Position numbers and translations under genes: made by a program | Origin: Adiantum capillus-veneris | Taxonomy: Eukaryota; Streptophyta; Polypodiopsida; Polypodiales; Pteridaceae | Reading direction: 5' to 3' | Length of the DNA: 64,000 bases | NCBI GenBank assembly: GCA_014529385.2 | Contig: CM043947.1 | Location: forward strand, 99,670,036-99,734,035 | Notes under the pieces: model-generated | Told to the model about the DNA's origin: nothing | The model's database searches: none | The model's input: only the letters and a program-made list of their open reading frames with translations | Shown: piece after piece, positions 27,451-38,441 of the stretch | How positions within the stretch are numbered: position 1 is the stretch's first letter | Layout of the letters: each line of letters starts with the position of its first letter

Positions 27451-28834
27451 TCCCGTAGGAGCAATCAAACTGAAACTACCCCTCTTTCAAGGTAGTGATG
27501 CTATGCCTGATATCATCAGCTTTCTAGATACAGGAGAATTCCCGGAAGGGTACACCAAAGGCCAGAAACAGTGGCTGGTAAGGAAGGCTACCAGATACCA
27601 CCTTGTAAACAACCACTTGTATTGCAAGGACAAGGATCAGATTCTCAGGTGAGTGCCAACCTCCAGTGAGATCATAGAGGTAGTTTCAAGTTTCCATGAT
27701 GGCGTCTGTGGCGGTCATTTTTCTCTAGATATCACCAGTAGGAAGATTCTACAAGCAGGATACTCTTGGCCTAGTTTGAACAGGGATGTACACCATTGGT
27801 GTAAAACATGCAAGGCTTGTCAAGTGACCAGTGACTGCACATTAACCTATGAGCCACAGACTCCTATCATTTCATATGGTCCGTTCAAGAAGTGGGGAAT
27901 AGATGCAATCGGTCCTTTACCAAGGGCCGAATCAGGTAAACTGTACATCATAGTTGGTGTAGACTACATGACCCGATGGACGGAAGCAACAACCACCACC
28001 CGGATTACAGCCCAGGAGGTAGCAAAGTTCATTTTTGAGCACATCTGTTGCCATTTTGGCACTCCTCTAGAGATAATATCAAATAGGGGACCACGTTTTA
28101 GAGGCGATCTGGTGGGAGAATTGATGAAAAAGTTAGGCATCACACACTGACATGCCACACCATACTATCCACAGTGTAATGGCCTAGTAGAAAAGATAAA
28201 CGGAATGCTCTGCAAAATCATCACAAAATAGGTGAACAACCACACAAGTGACTAGGATAAACATCAAATGGCCGCTCTATGGGCCTACTGAACGATGTTT
28301 CGAACATCATTAGGTTTCACCCCTTTCCATCTAGTTTATGGAAAGGAGGCAATTCTACCCATTGAGGTACAGATAGCCACCTTACGAGTCATGGCTAGCC
28401 AAATACATCGCCCAATTGTAAATCTCCGCAACCACATCCTGGATCTGGAGAGGCTCCAACTAGATAGGGAAGAAGCAATCCGTCACTATGCAGCATAGAC
28501 AGAACGACGTTGGCTCACCTTCAATCAAGGGCTTAAGGAAAAGGGCCTAGAAAAGGGCATGTTGGTGTTGAGATACGACAACAAGTTTGACACCAGGAAG
28601 GACAAGAAATTTCAACCCAGATGGGAAGGACCATTCATTGTCAAAAAGCTCCAGGACAAAGGCAACTATAAGCTGATGGAAGCAGATGGGAGAATTCACA
28701 AGACTAGAGTCAATGGATGGAGGCTGAAAAGGTATTTCCTTAGGTTTGATCCAGAGTTCATGCTAGACATTCCAGAAGAGGGAGAACCATCCAATTCCAC
28801 AACGAAAGATGTAGACGAAGGTCTAGAAGCATGA
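27451..28834 (+). pseudogene. Element B integrase
   Basis: Domains in order: a linker with FQGSDAMPDIISFLDTGEFP; the HHCC zinc domain FHDGVCGGHF...WCKTCKAC (27690-27830); and the DDE core with WGIDAIGPLP (first Asp), VDYMTRW, and IISNRGPRF. In the last of these the second catalytic Asp is Asn (codon 28082-28084; element C has ISDRG). The third acidic residue is kept in NGLVEKING. The GPY/F module RWEGPFIVKKL follows (28559-28834). Stops at 27650, 28148, about 28229, 28252, 28289 and 28496 mostly match CGA, CAG or TGG codons of element C. The protein is dead both by stops and by the Asn change. Confidence 0.88.
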
Positions 28835-28847
28835 ATGCCTCTAGCCA

Positions 28848-28861
28848 TATGGGAGGGCTAA
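28848..28861 (+). other. Polypurine tract of element B
   Basis: TATGGGAGGGCTAA directly before TGATGG, the LTR start. It fits the GGG..GGGCTAA form of elements A and C. Confidence 0.8.
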
Positions 28862-29051
28862 TGATGGCCGATTTTCGAAACAGCGACCACGAGAACCACA
28901 CCCTAAGGAAGGGGAGGCATATTACCAAAGAAGGAAAAAGAAAAAAAAACAAAAAAGAGCTCTTTACCATTCACCACACCCCCCTCTAAGCTTAACCACT
29001 AGCGGGGCGTCGCCAGTTTGGCCACACCCTCCATTATCGCTAGAAGACGAA

Positions 29052-29109
<58 letters not shown>

Positions 29110-29386
29110 GCTCGGCTCTGCCAATATTCTCTCTCTCCTACTCTACCGCTGCATCACCCATCCTAGTGGGCGCATAAGACACTGATGCCTCTGTCACACC
29201 CTCTGGCGGGCCACCACATATATTTTATATACTCTATCTCTCTCTTTCAAATATCCTCTCTCTCCCTCTCTTTTTGCTCGTCCACACCCGAGCTTTGGTG
29301 GGCCACCATATTATATTCCTCTCCCCCTCTTGTCCACAACCCCTTCGGCCTTATACCCCCCCCCCCCCCCCCCCCCATCTTCACCT

Positions 29387-29428
<42 letters not shown>

Positions 29429-29452
29429 AACGGCCCTGCAGACCATGGAAGG

Positions 29453-29493
<41 letters not shown>

Positions 29494-29597
29494 CCTGCTC
29501 CACCACTCACCCTATCCCCTATCCCCTCTCACCCTCTCTCACAACCTCACACTCCCTCTCTCACCTTTTTTTTTTCCCTTGGTGGGAACCGCCACTA

Positions 29598-29717
<120 letters not shown>

Positions 29718-29987
29718 GCTAAGCCCTTTGTTGACTAAGTACCCCCGCCGTCTCGACCGCTGTCGAGCCTGTTGGCGCTCTCTCTCGCTTCACCCCTGGA
29801 CCAAGCCCTCGCAGGCACCTTGAAGCAATACAAACACACACCCTCCCCTATCCTCTCACCCCCCCCTCTCTCCACACCCTCTCTCCCTCACACTCGCACT
29901 GTCCGCAGGCGGCCGCCCCTCTTACTCGCGCACCCACTCCCTTTGCAGGTTGTACAGGCGCCGTTCCCAACACCATACACATACAGA

Positions 29988-30131
<144 letters not shown>

Positions 30132-30296
30132 TGCGCACACACCCTCTCTCTCATTCACCATCTCTCCCCCCCACCTCTGCGTCGCCAACAGGTCCGAAAA
30201 AAAAATTATAAATATATTTATATTATATACATACACCCCCCATTCCCACGCACGCTCACACTTACACCTATACATATACATATTCACACATGCACC

Positions 30297-30336
<40 letters not shown>

Positions 30337-31166
30337 TGGTAAAAAAATACAAGAAAACAGAGGATTCAACAACTACGACACCATCAACAAAGGAGGACGA
30401 CCGGGATCACGTGACACCGACAACAAAAAGAAAAAATGCGCGGAAGGCATGCCCTGGCCGACCCCGAAGAGACGTACGCACTACACCGACGCACCAGCAA
30501 AGCTACCATTCACTGGCATCTTGCGACCACAATGCCCTCTTCAATAAACCATAGGTTATTATCACCATTTTTCAGTTTTCACCCACGCCTTGTAAAAAGA
30601 TCCCAACTTGTAAATTTTTACCTCTCTAGGTGGTGGTCACAAAGGTCCACCTAGAGGTTATCATTTTAATAACTCCCAAGACAAAGAAAGGGTCAACCAC
30701 CCCGGGCCCACCGCCTTGCTTTGTCTCCCCAATTAGCTTATCCTAATCAAATCGGATTACCCTGATGTAAGCAGCCAACACCTATAAAAGGGCACTGAGA
30801 GGTCACTGTCGGGGGGCAGTTCATGAGAGGTCAGCACTTGGTAGAGTTCTAGTGGGAGGAATTTACACTATTGGCATCACAGGGAGAGGACTTTGTGTAA
30901 TGGTTTGTTTTGGGAATTGCATCATGTGAAGGGAGCTACGTCCACCTCTCGACTCCAATGGTTGATGCACACACACACACACATTCTTGGTAGCAAGTTT
31001 CTTATCATCGAGTCGTCTCTAGAGAATGCACCAAGTAGATTCACCATCTCTCCCTCTATCTCTCCATCACCACGGTGTGCCACCTTGTCGGAAAGAAGAT
31101 CATTTGTAAAATACGACAAGAAATAATTCTCCCTCACACCCCTGAGGGTTTTCATCATTTGTTAAT

Positions 31167-31206
<40 letters not shown>

Positions 31207-31392
31207 TGTGTAAGTTCGTGATGTTTCACATCACCGTTGTCTGCATCCTAGCCGCCCAAATCTAGGTGGTGCCCCCTGTTTGCTTTATCGTGATCGGCTC
31301 GCGGCGTGCATCGGCTCCCGATGTTAGAGGCCATCGGGATTTGCTCGCACTTTGCGTCCCGGATCACTATGTTCTCACAAGCAGGGACGACG

Positions 31393-31638
31393 AGCACTAC
31401 GCTCTGAGTGGGGTGGAGACTGAAGCTGCATTCACAAAGCTGGTCTGCTCAATATAGATGCTGCTTGTCCCATCGCTAGATCTAGTTGATCTGGTGAAAG
31501 AGACACTAAGAAGCACTACTACTGTTTCTCAGTGTCTCTTTCACCCGATCAATTAGATTTAGTGGTGGGGCAAGCAACTTCTATGAGTAGACCTTCGTGA
31601 TGCACCTTCAGTCTCCATCGCACTCAGAGCGTAGTGCT
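31393..31638. repeat. Long foldback (inverted repeat) of about 246 bases
   Basis: The left arm starts AGCACTACGCTCTGAGTG and the right arm ends CACTCAGAGCGTAGTGCT. Each arm is about 115 bases and they pair over most of their length with scattered mismatches, around a loop near ACTACTACT (about 31512-31525). Parts such as GTGAAAGAGACACT are perfect in both arms. A transcript would form a long hairpin. It could be a foldback MITE or part of the CACTA 5' region; no flanking duplication is visible. Confidence 0.85.
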
Positions 31639-31790
31639 TTTACAAATTCATAGAATTCAACGAAATCTCTCTACACAAGAATCCCTCCCCCTTTATGAGT
31701 CCCCTCTCTCTCTTTCTCTCTCTACTTGTCCATGTTTTCTTCTCCATTCATCCAATATCAGGTTTAAATATTCATGTGTTTAATGTAGGT

Positions 31791-33090
31791 ATGGATGATG
31801 AGGAGTTTCATTCTTCTTTGTCACCCCAGCAGAGACAGTGGTACGTGGAGCATCATCCCTCTGACACACCATCGTGCGTTCCTACTCTCGCCGTGTCTCC
31901 CTGTGTTTTGGAGTAGTCAGCACACTTTGAAGCTTCGGTGTCGGCGAGAAGATCTTCACACTCGTCTAGGCTTTGGCGCTGTAGTGGTGGCAACGGCGAT
32001 TGTTGTGGGGATGCCACCACCGATGCCTCGACACCGCCTCGTGTTTGACGAGGCTCTTTACCCTCTCCTTGTTTGCCCATCCCGACACCAGCCATGGCAT
32101 TGCAATCTACACCAGGTTTTGCGTGGCTGACGACCGTTCCTAGCAGTTACACACCACTAGCTACGCCTCCGGGAGTCACTCCAGTTGACACTCCTCGCTT
32201 CGGGGCCCAGACTCTAGTGGAGACACCTGACGTACGTACCCCCATTGACACATCGCTAGAGACCCCTGTCGGGACACTCAAGTGCATGCGTCACTTCAGC
32301 GGCGGCATCATCTTGAATGATGAAGGCAAGAAGGTGATCTCACGCATGCGCGGTCTTTGCTCTCAGGTGTTTAGACACTACACACTAAACACCTGGAGTG
32401 AAGTACCAAGTGATTTAAAAGACAGAGTCATCAGCATGCTTCATGACAAGTTTCCCGTTCCAACACGGGATGACCGCTTCAATGAAGACTCGATGAAGAT
32501 TTGAATTCGCGAATACTGCAAGCACAAGCCTTCCAAAGTGCAAAAAGCAATTAAGCATGGGTGGAAGAGACCAGATTGGTCGGCCAAAGAAGATTGGAAG
32601 AATGCAAAGAAAGCAGCATGCGAGAATCTGAACAAGTGGAAGCAACAAAGGGAGGCAGCCAGAGCGTGAGTAGAGGCAGGGAGCTCGCACCACTTGAAGA
32701 GTGACGGGTGGGCATCATTTGAGGCCGATTTTGTAAGTGTTTTCGCATTGATCTTTAGGTTTGATAGTCTAGGGTTTAGGGATTTTTAAATTCTAACATA
32801 ATGGATTCTTTGTATGTTTTGACAATAGTCGATGACAGGACGTGACCCCACACCATACGAGCACGAGTACGCAGGCAGGAAGGGCTTAAATGCCCTGCTG
32901 GACATTCTGAGTTCTTGCGGTGGAAGTTAGTATTAGGGTTTACTCTTTTCTATTTGGTGTATCGTTTTATACATTATATGTTTATACTTACAAAAAGCTG
33001 TCTTATTGTTTTTTTTGCAAAATCCGGCAGATGCATTGCTTGGACGCGATGAGACGTCTGATTAGACGACGTCAGTCTAGCCGTAGCTAG
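31791..33090 (+). pseudogene. CACTA-type plant transposase gene fragment with introns
   Basis: An ATG just after a possible 3' splice site (AATGTAG) starts MDDEEFHSSLSPQQ. After a frame change, a longer stretch (32073-32730) reads LNTWSEVPSDLKDRVISMLHDKF, KHGWKRPDW and WKQQREAAR, then a segment resembling the GSSSH...F block. This is the pattern of the Ptta/En/Spm plant transposase domain (Transposase_24 type). A good 5' splice site (GTAAGT at 32733) and 3' site (ACAATAG at 32828) surround an intron. The next exon starts SMTGRDPTPYEHEY. A further intron ends CGGCAG at 33030. Stops at about 32502 and 32667 and others near 33060 show that it is dead. The catalytic part is absent. Confidence 0.65.
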
Positions 33091-33739
33091 ATAGCATTGG
33101 TTTCCTTTTGTTATAGCATATGTATCATGAGATGGCATTTACACCTCGTTTTGGAAATCATGTATATTTTTTCAATAATGACAATGGTGTTGTAACTATT
33201 ACATTTGCAAAGTTTAACAATCAAGTGATTTTGCCTATGATGTGTACAATTGTCATTGATTTACTTTCATCAATTTACTTTTGTCAGTTTTGTATCTTTA
33301 TTTTGTAAACAATACTATGGATGATGGAGTTATAATGGTTATATTGTCTTGTGGGTGACTACTTTGGGTCTATATCTAAGCTTGCACCTTCTTTCAAAGG
33401 TGAGTCAACTATTGAAGCATTCAATATGGTTGATGGGTGGCAGGGTATTCAATGCCCTACCACCGATTTTTTTTTCTCTCAAGAGTCGCTATGACCGTCG
33501 CTATATAAGGCTTTGCAATGTCGCTATAAACGTCACTATAGGTGGCCTGTAAACGTCGCTATGGTTGTCTCTATAGGCATCGCTATATAGAAACACCTAT
33601 AGCAATGCTTATAGAGACCGTTATAGCAACGTTCCCGTATCGACGCTTTTTGTGACGGTCTTAGAGACACTTGGAGTATAAAAACCCAATGTATTTCCAT
33701 CGCTAATAGTGTCACAAGTGCACACAACCTCTTGTAGTG

Positions 33740-33992
33740 GATGCATTGGCCATGTGGTACACGCCTATGCGTGTCGTTGTTCCAAGAGATAGTGTTGAGC
33801 TCGATGTTGAGTGTCATTGAGCTTGGTGATGGCTTCTTCAAGGGTGTCCTCCTTGGTGCACCATGGTGAGGAGAGTCCTCCAATTCTAATCTTGAGATCA
33901 AGGGATTCTTATAGCTGGAATTCTTGTAAGGCTGCTTGGATTTCACTGTCAATCTCCTTATGTGCTATTGCATTGGCTTCTTGTTGAGCCGC

Positions 33993-34079
<87 letters not shown>

Positions 34080-34200
34080 TCTTGTTGACTTAGAGCTTCT
34101 TGCCAAACTCTTTCCTCTTCTATTGCAACCGAGGACACTTATGCTACACCAAATTTCACAAGTATGCTCCTTGTCAGCACAAGAATAGTTATGTATGGTC
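33740..34200 (-). pseudogene. Unknown coiled-coil-like ORF split by a (CT)n tract
   Basis: On the minus strand, VAIEEERVWQEALSQQDH (about 34135-34080) leads into a long Ser-Leu run made by the microsatellite. On the other side, in a shifted frame, comes AAQQEANAIAHKEIDSEIQ (about 33990-33935), a stop, and DTLEEAITKLND with HYLLEQRHA. The Glu/Gln/Ala-rich composition suggests a coiled coil. I do not recognise the family. A gene remnant in which microsatellite growth broke the frame is the simplest reading. Confidence 0.35.
33999..34077. repeat. (GA)n microsatellite, about 40 units
   Basis: Pure GA on the plus strand. It sits between two coding-like stretches on the minus strand. Confidence 0.97.
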
Positions 34201-34656
34201 AAATGTGCACAAAAACAATTACAAAAAAAATGAATCAATCAAACCAAAAGTGGGAAATCCATAAACTGTTAGAGGACTTTTGGAAAGTTCAAATTCACTT
34301 ATAAACTCATAGGAAAGTTCTATTCATTGGTTAGAATCAGGCCATGCAAAAATAATTGCCAAAAGGGAAGGAACATGGATCGTGATCCATGTTTCCCACC
34401 TCTGTTTGCAAAAATAATTTGTGCCAAAGATTGCCCTTGAAAGTGTCTATACATTGGTGTAATCACATATTTAAAATATTGTTGGACATGTCTCTCAACA
34501 TGTCAAAATAGAGCATTTTTTGCTTAGATAGCTTGGCCATGCCTTGGGGAATGTGCCCTACAAGTTTGGGATGAAAAGGACACGGAAATCACCAAAATCA
34601 AAGGAAAATTGGAATTTCAGTCCCCTAAAGGTTATTTTGACCCACAATGGAAAATT
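34201..34656. other. Intergenic DNA, no gene
   Basis: AT-rich. It contains the imperfect palindrome CATGGATCGTGATCCATG at about 34376-34393, which has relatives at 54966, 55000, 62118 and 62474. Nothing else is recognised. Confidence 0.4.
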
Positions 34657-35305
34657 TGTAAGAAATACGAATACAATAAGGATCTAGTAACAATGAGAGT
34701 AGAGAGAGATACGATGCAAAGTAAATTAGTGGAAAATCAAAAACTTTAGATTAGCACACTATTACAAAGTGATGGCATCATCCACCCATGCACTCTCAAG
34801 GTAGAGCTTAGATGGCAATTTAAACAACTAGAGCAAGTAGCAAATATAAGGGGCTAACAATCCTTCAACAAGGATGTGCGTGTGTGTGTCAAGTATGCAC
34901 ACCACTAATGTATAGTGCTAAAAATATAATGGAGAAGGCCTCCTTATATAGATGTAAGAGAGCCTTTTAACGCCTATGTGTAGTCACCCTTAGATAGCCA
35001 AATCCAAATAGGACTCTCCCATGCGTCCATGTGTAGCCTCTTTTGGTTAGACAAGTTTGCCTAAAACTTGTTGCCTAAAACTCGGCCACTGGCCGTTGAA
35101 ATCTGGCCACCAACCAAGGGCCACCGGCTACCGGCCATCAACCAAAGACCACGAACCACCGGCCACCGACGACCAAATGGCCATTTTTGGATTGTCTTTT
35201 GACTGCTGTTCGACCAATATATTTTGGCAAAAGAAATATTTCAACGGATAACATGTCTTGGTGGTGGAAAAACTAAGAGATGTGGGCATTGCAAGTATAC
35301 CAACA
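34657..35305 (-). repeat. Solo LTR of the copia element family
   Basis: TGTAAGAAATACGAATACAA ... AAGTATACCAACA, 649 bases, aligns with the copia LTR at 54060-54866. Shared blocks include GGATCTAGTA, GAGAGATACGATGCAAAGTA, CCTTCAACAAGGATGTG, the CACCGGCTACCGGCC region and the last 50 bases. No internal copia sequence adjoins it. The flanks (AAATT and GCCCC) do not match, and a C homopolymer starts right after it, so a target-site duplication cannot be confirmed. Confidence 0.85.
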
Positions 35306-35311
35306 GCCCCC

Positions 35312-35352
<41 letters not shown>
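35306..35352. repeat. Poly-C tract next to the solo copia LTR
   Basis: About 45 bases, nearly all C with one T, immediately right of the LTR end. A G-quadruplex is possible on the other strand. The length should be treated with caution. Confidence 0.95.
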
Positions 35353-35479
35353 ACCCCAATGAACACCCGAAGATGCTCTATGTTGGTCGTGTTCTAACTC
35401 CAAGTTGAAAAAGATGTTGAAGTAGTTGGTCTTTCCCTGAAGGAAGTAGAAAAGTATTCTTGCACAACAATTTAACGAT

Positions 35480-38441
35480 TCCTTATTTCAATGAGGGGAC
35501 CATGCATTGAGTTAACAAAATTTGCTTGATAGCTCCCACAATCATAGGGCTCATTTATCCCAAATGTCTATATAAATTCCTTTGACAAGCCACAATAACC
35601 TGGGGTTTTATCATTTCCAAACTTTCTAAGAGCCCACATAATTTCCTTTTCTTCAAAGGGAGCTACCAACTTTTTGTTATTACTTGGATCATTGCACGAA
35701 TCCACAAGGGATCCACCAAGATAACAACAAATCAATAGCTTTTTGCCGCTTAGAGGCCAAATCTACCTCCTTATTCAAGATACACTATAAATATTTCCTA
35801 CATTCTCCCATTATCTTTACAGGGTTTGCCATTCCCCCCCAAATATCATCCTTGATCACTCTATGAATATTATGTCTAGCATTCTTGACTCTCAATTTGC
35901 TAAAAGAAAGGCTTAGAGGAACATTGTACATTCTTTAGATCATGCTCTCTACATAAGAATTTGGCCCTAGCTATTAACTCTGTTTCATAATCTTTGAGCA
36001 CTTGTCTAGCATAAATCAACCTAGCAATTTCAATCTCATTGAGAGTTGCCAAGTTATTGACCGTTGTGGATTTAACATTTCACATGCCTTAAGCACATCC
36101 CCTTTTTTTATGCTTAGTCACAACTTTCCCTACATATTTGATACAACCTTGCATCTTTGCACATAAATCCTACCAATTTAATACTGGTTGATCCAACCCA
36201 AATACTGGTTGATCCTACCAATCCTACCAATTTAATACTGGTTGATCCAACCCAAATAGTGTCATTGTTTTAGCCAGTACATTATTAAAAACATTTTGAA
36301 AGACATCTAGATGAAAAAGCAAGGTATTAACCATCAGTGGCTTGGTAGTACCACAATTCTTAAAATCATGTAAATGAACAACATTAGATAAATGTACCAT
36401 AACTAGAAACATTTGAATGTCAACATAAGCTAACCAATTAGACCCAAGAAAGTCCACTCTATCCCACCTAGACCAAAAAGATGTGCGAGATTGAATGTGA
36501 AAAGTAGAGCCAATATTGATGGGTGTGACAAATCCTTAAGAGGTTGTATCTTGGTGGTTAGAAACCATATTGAAATCACACCAAGCAAGTCCCTCAGGCA
36601 AATCAAGTAAACACAGCCATTGCCATAGTTCAAGTCGGTCCCTAGGATTATTATGTGCATATATATTGACTATATATTATGTATAAATTAACAATATAGA
36701 ACACCTCCCAGTAGGATGGCCCAACATCCATTGAGAGTTCAAAGAAGCCTTGATGCAGGTAAGAACTCCAAAGTACCCATTCACCACAAAAAACACTGAT
36801 ACCCACAATAGTGCAAAACTTGTCCGTCTCTATCATGTTTTTTGTGTTCTTGAACCATGCATATATTTAAACCAGATGCAAACGTCCATTTATTGAAAGA
36901 CAAAACTTTGGTTGGGTCATTTAACCCCTTCACATTATGTGTGGATATTTTAATTGAGGGGTATTATGTACTACTTGGGTTCCCCCATCTCCACTGCTCG
37001 ACTCGTGCATGTGCAATCCAATCTAAATTCCATGTGGGGTACCATTATCAGTAGAGACATTTTAGATTTTTTTCTGGAGACATGTTGCTCCACAAATGTC
37101 GTCTGCAGTAGTTAGGTTCTTTGATGAGGGCATGTCCTTTATGAGAATTTCATAAAAGTTAAGGAACAAGTACCCTGATGAAAAACCGTTAGTTGTGCAC
37201 ATTTTTCTAGAGGAAGTAAACCCCTCTGGGTCCACTACTATTTTTTCCTTATATACTAGTCTAGGAGTTGATGATGAAGAGACTCCTAGATGCCCACTCA
37301 AATTTCCCCAAAAAAGAGGCTTTGGATTGGAGGGAGCTCATGACCCATGTGTTCTAGCATAGCTTGGGGTAGCAATTTTTTTTTGAGTAAGGGTAGAGCT
37401 TGCCTTGACAGGATCTCCTTTAGAAGCAATTTTCCTGTAGATATGCTCTTGTGGGATTAAGGTTTTTCTCCTAGGTAAGATGGTATAAGTTCAATAGCTC
37501 TATTAACTATTGGACAGCTCTTAGAGAAATGGCCTAAATGCCCACAATTAAAACATGACCTTACAAGTTTCCCCCATTTCAAATAGATCACCAATTTTCC
37601 CATGGTTTCCAAATCAATTTCCAAGGTATAACGAGACTTTTTATCAATCCACCACAAAATACATGCTTTATTTCTATTCAAGCTGTGAATGGCTGGTGAG
37701 AATGGTACATTTTGCAACAAATCACCAAGCTCTCCAATGCAAGGCCACAAGAAGGTTGGCAAGTCCACAAATTCAACCCATATAGGACACTTGGTTAACA
37801 TTTCATCTTTGATAAGCACTATCAATTGCCAAGGTATGACATGAACCACCTGCCCACACAGAATGAACGCAGGCCCTAGAGTCAAAGATTTTTTCTACAA
37901 GTGGTCTCTTAAACCCCGAGTCGATCTTACCAGCAAAGATGACCACAAGGTCAAGGAGCTTACTAGTAGGAAAAAGACAACCGCACAATCATGGAACATA
38001 GATAGTTGGAACCACACCAAATGATTTGAGACACACTTTATGTTCGCCATTAAACTCATGCTTGTGACTTAGTGCATCTTTCACAATATGCACCATCACA
38101 TTTGGGTCATAATCCTCAGACCCTTTCCTTAGCATTGCATGGCCAGAAATAGTGTGGGGATCGAGTTGAAAACCAAGAGGAAGAGAAGCCATAGCTAAAA
38201 GCAAGTGTTGGGAATAGGAGCTCGAGACATTCGCTTTCATGTGGCTTTTATAGGATGTCCATTGGATAGAGGAGTAGTGAAAAAATTAGGGTCCCAAGGT
38301 CGCATGAACTTAAGAGGATTTTCCATGAGAATGTTGAAGTGTCTTTGAAGGCCTTTGAAGAAGATTCAGCATGGACATGCCATTTATCCCATATAGGCAA
38401 TGGGGACCTAGAAGAGAAGAGAGAGGTCTTGGCTATGGCGT
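35480..38441 (-). pseudogene. LINE: ORF1 and start of ORF2 (endonuclease, RT fingers)
   Basis: On the minus strand, ORF1 pieces (38441-37457) show a DUF4283-like part (GPAFILCGQVVHVIPW, IWVEFVDLPTFLWPCIGELG) and end with a CCHC knuckle CFNCGHLGHFSKSC. Further down, at about 36680-36540, the endonuclease is clear: VNIYAHNNPRDR followed by LWQWLCLLDLP and CDFNMVSNHQD, the APE-type strand with its Asp and Asn. At about 35660-35480 the RT N-terminus appears as APFEEKEIMWALRKFGNDKTPGYCGL. The rest of the RT is missing. Stops are frequent. ORF1 is cut at 38441 by element C; its upstream part is at 48952-49208. A 54-base tandem repeat lies inside (36171-36260). Confidence 0.85.
36171..36260. repeat. 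Short tandem duplication, period 54
   Basis: TACCAATTTAATACTGGTTG starts at 36171 and again at 36225, within the LINE ORF2 remnant. A recent local duplication. Confidence 0.85.

Larger units (their letters stand above)
31367..33739 (+). mobile_element. CACTA (En/Spm) DNA transposon remnant
   Basis: The right end is convincing: the minus strand starts CACTACAAGAGG at 33739, the canonical CACTA terminus. About 200 bases of subterminal DNA inside it hold many short repeats of the type CGTCGCTATA / TATAGCAACG (33488-33650). The interior carries a plant transposase gene fragment. The left end is unclear. The first bases after the element B LTR read CACTATG when counted from the LTR's own final CA, preceded by GAT, and GAT also follows the right end. 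However, the two termini share only CACTA, so the left boundary may be chance. Most of the transposase is deleted. Confidence 0.65.

Noticed and set aside
33488-33650. CRISPR-like short repeats
   Set aside because: Repeats are irregular, in both orientations and lack spacers of fixed length. They fit CACTA subterminal repeats in a plant genome.
34880-34900. tRNA or other small RNA genes near the primer sites
   Set aside because: I searched by eye for cloverleaf features and for tRNA-like sequences around the PBS-like motifs. Only primer-site complements are present, not tRNA genes.
36430-36836. Separate small minus-strand genes
   Set aside because: They are frames of the decayed LINE endonuclease; the correct frame shows VNIYAHNNPRDR and CDFNMVSN.
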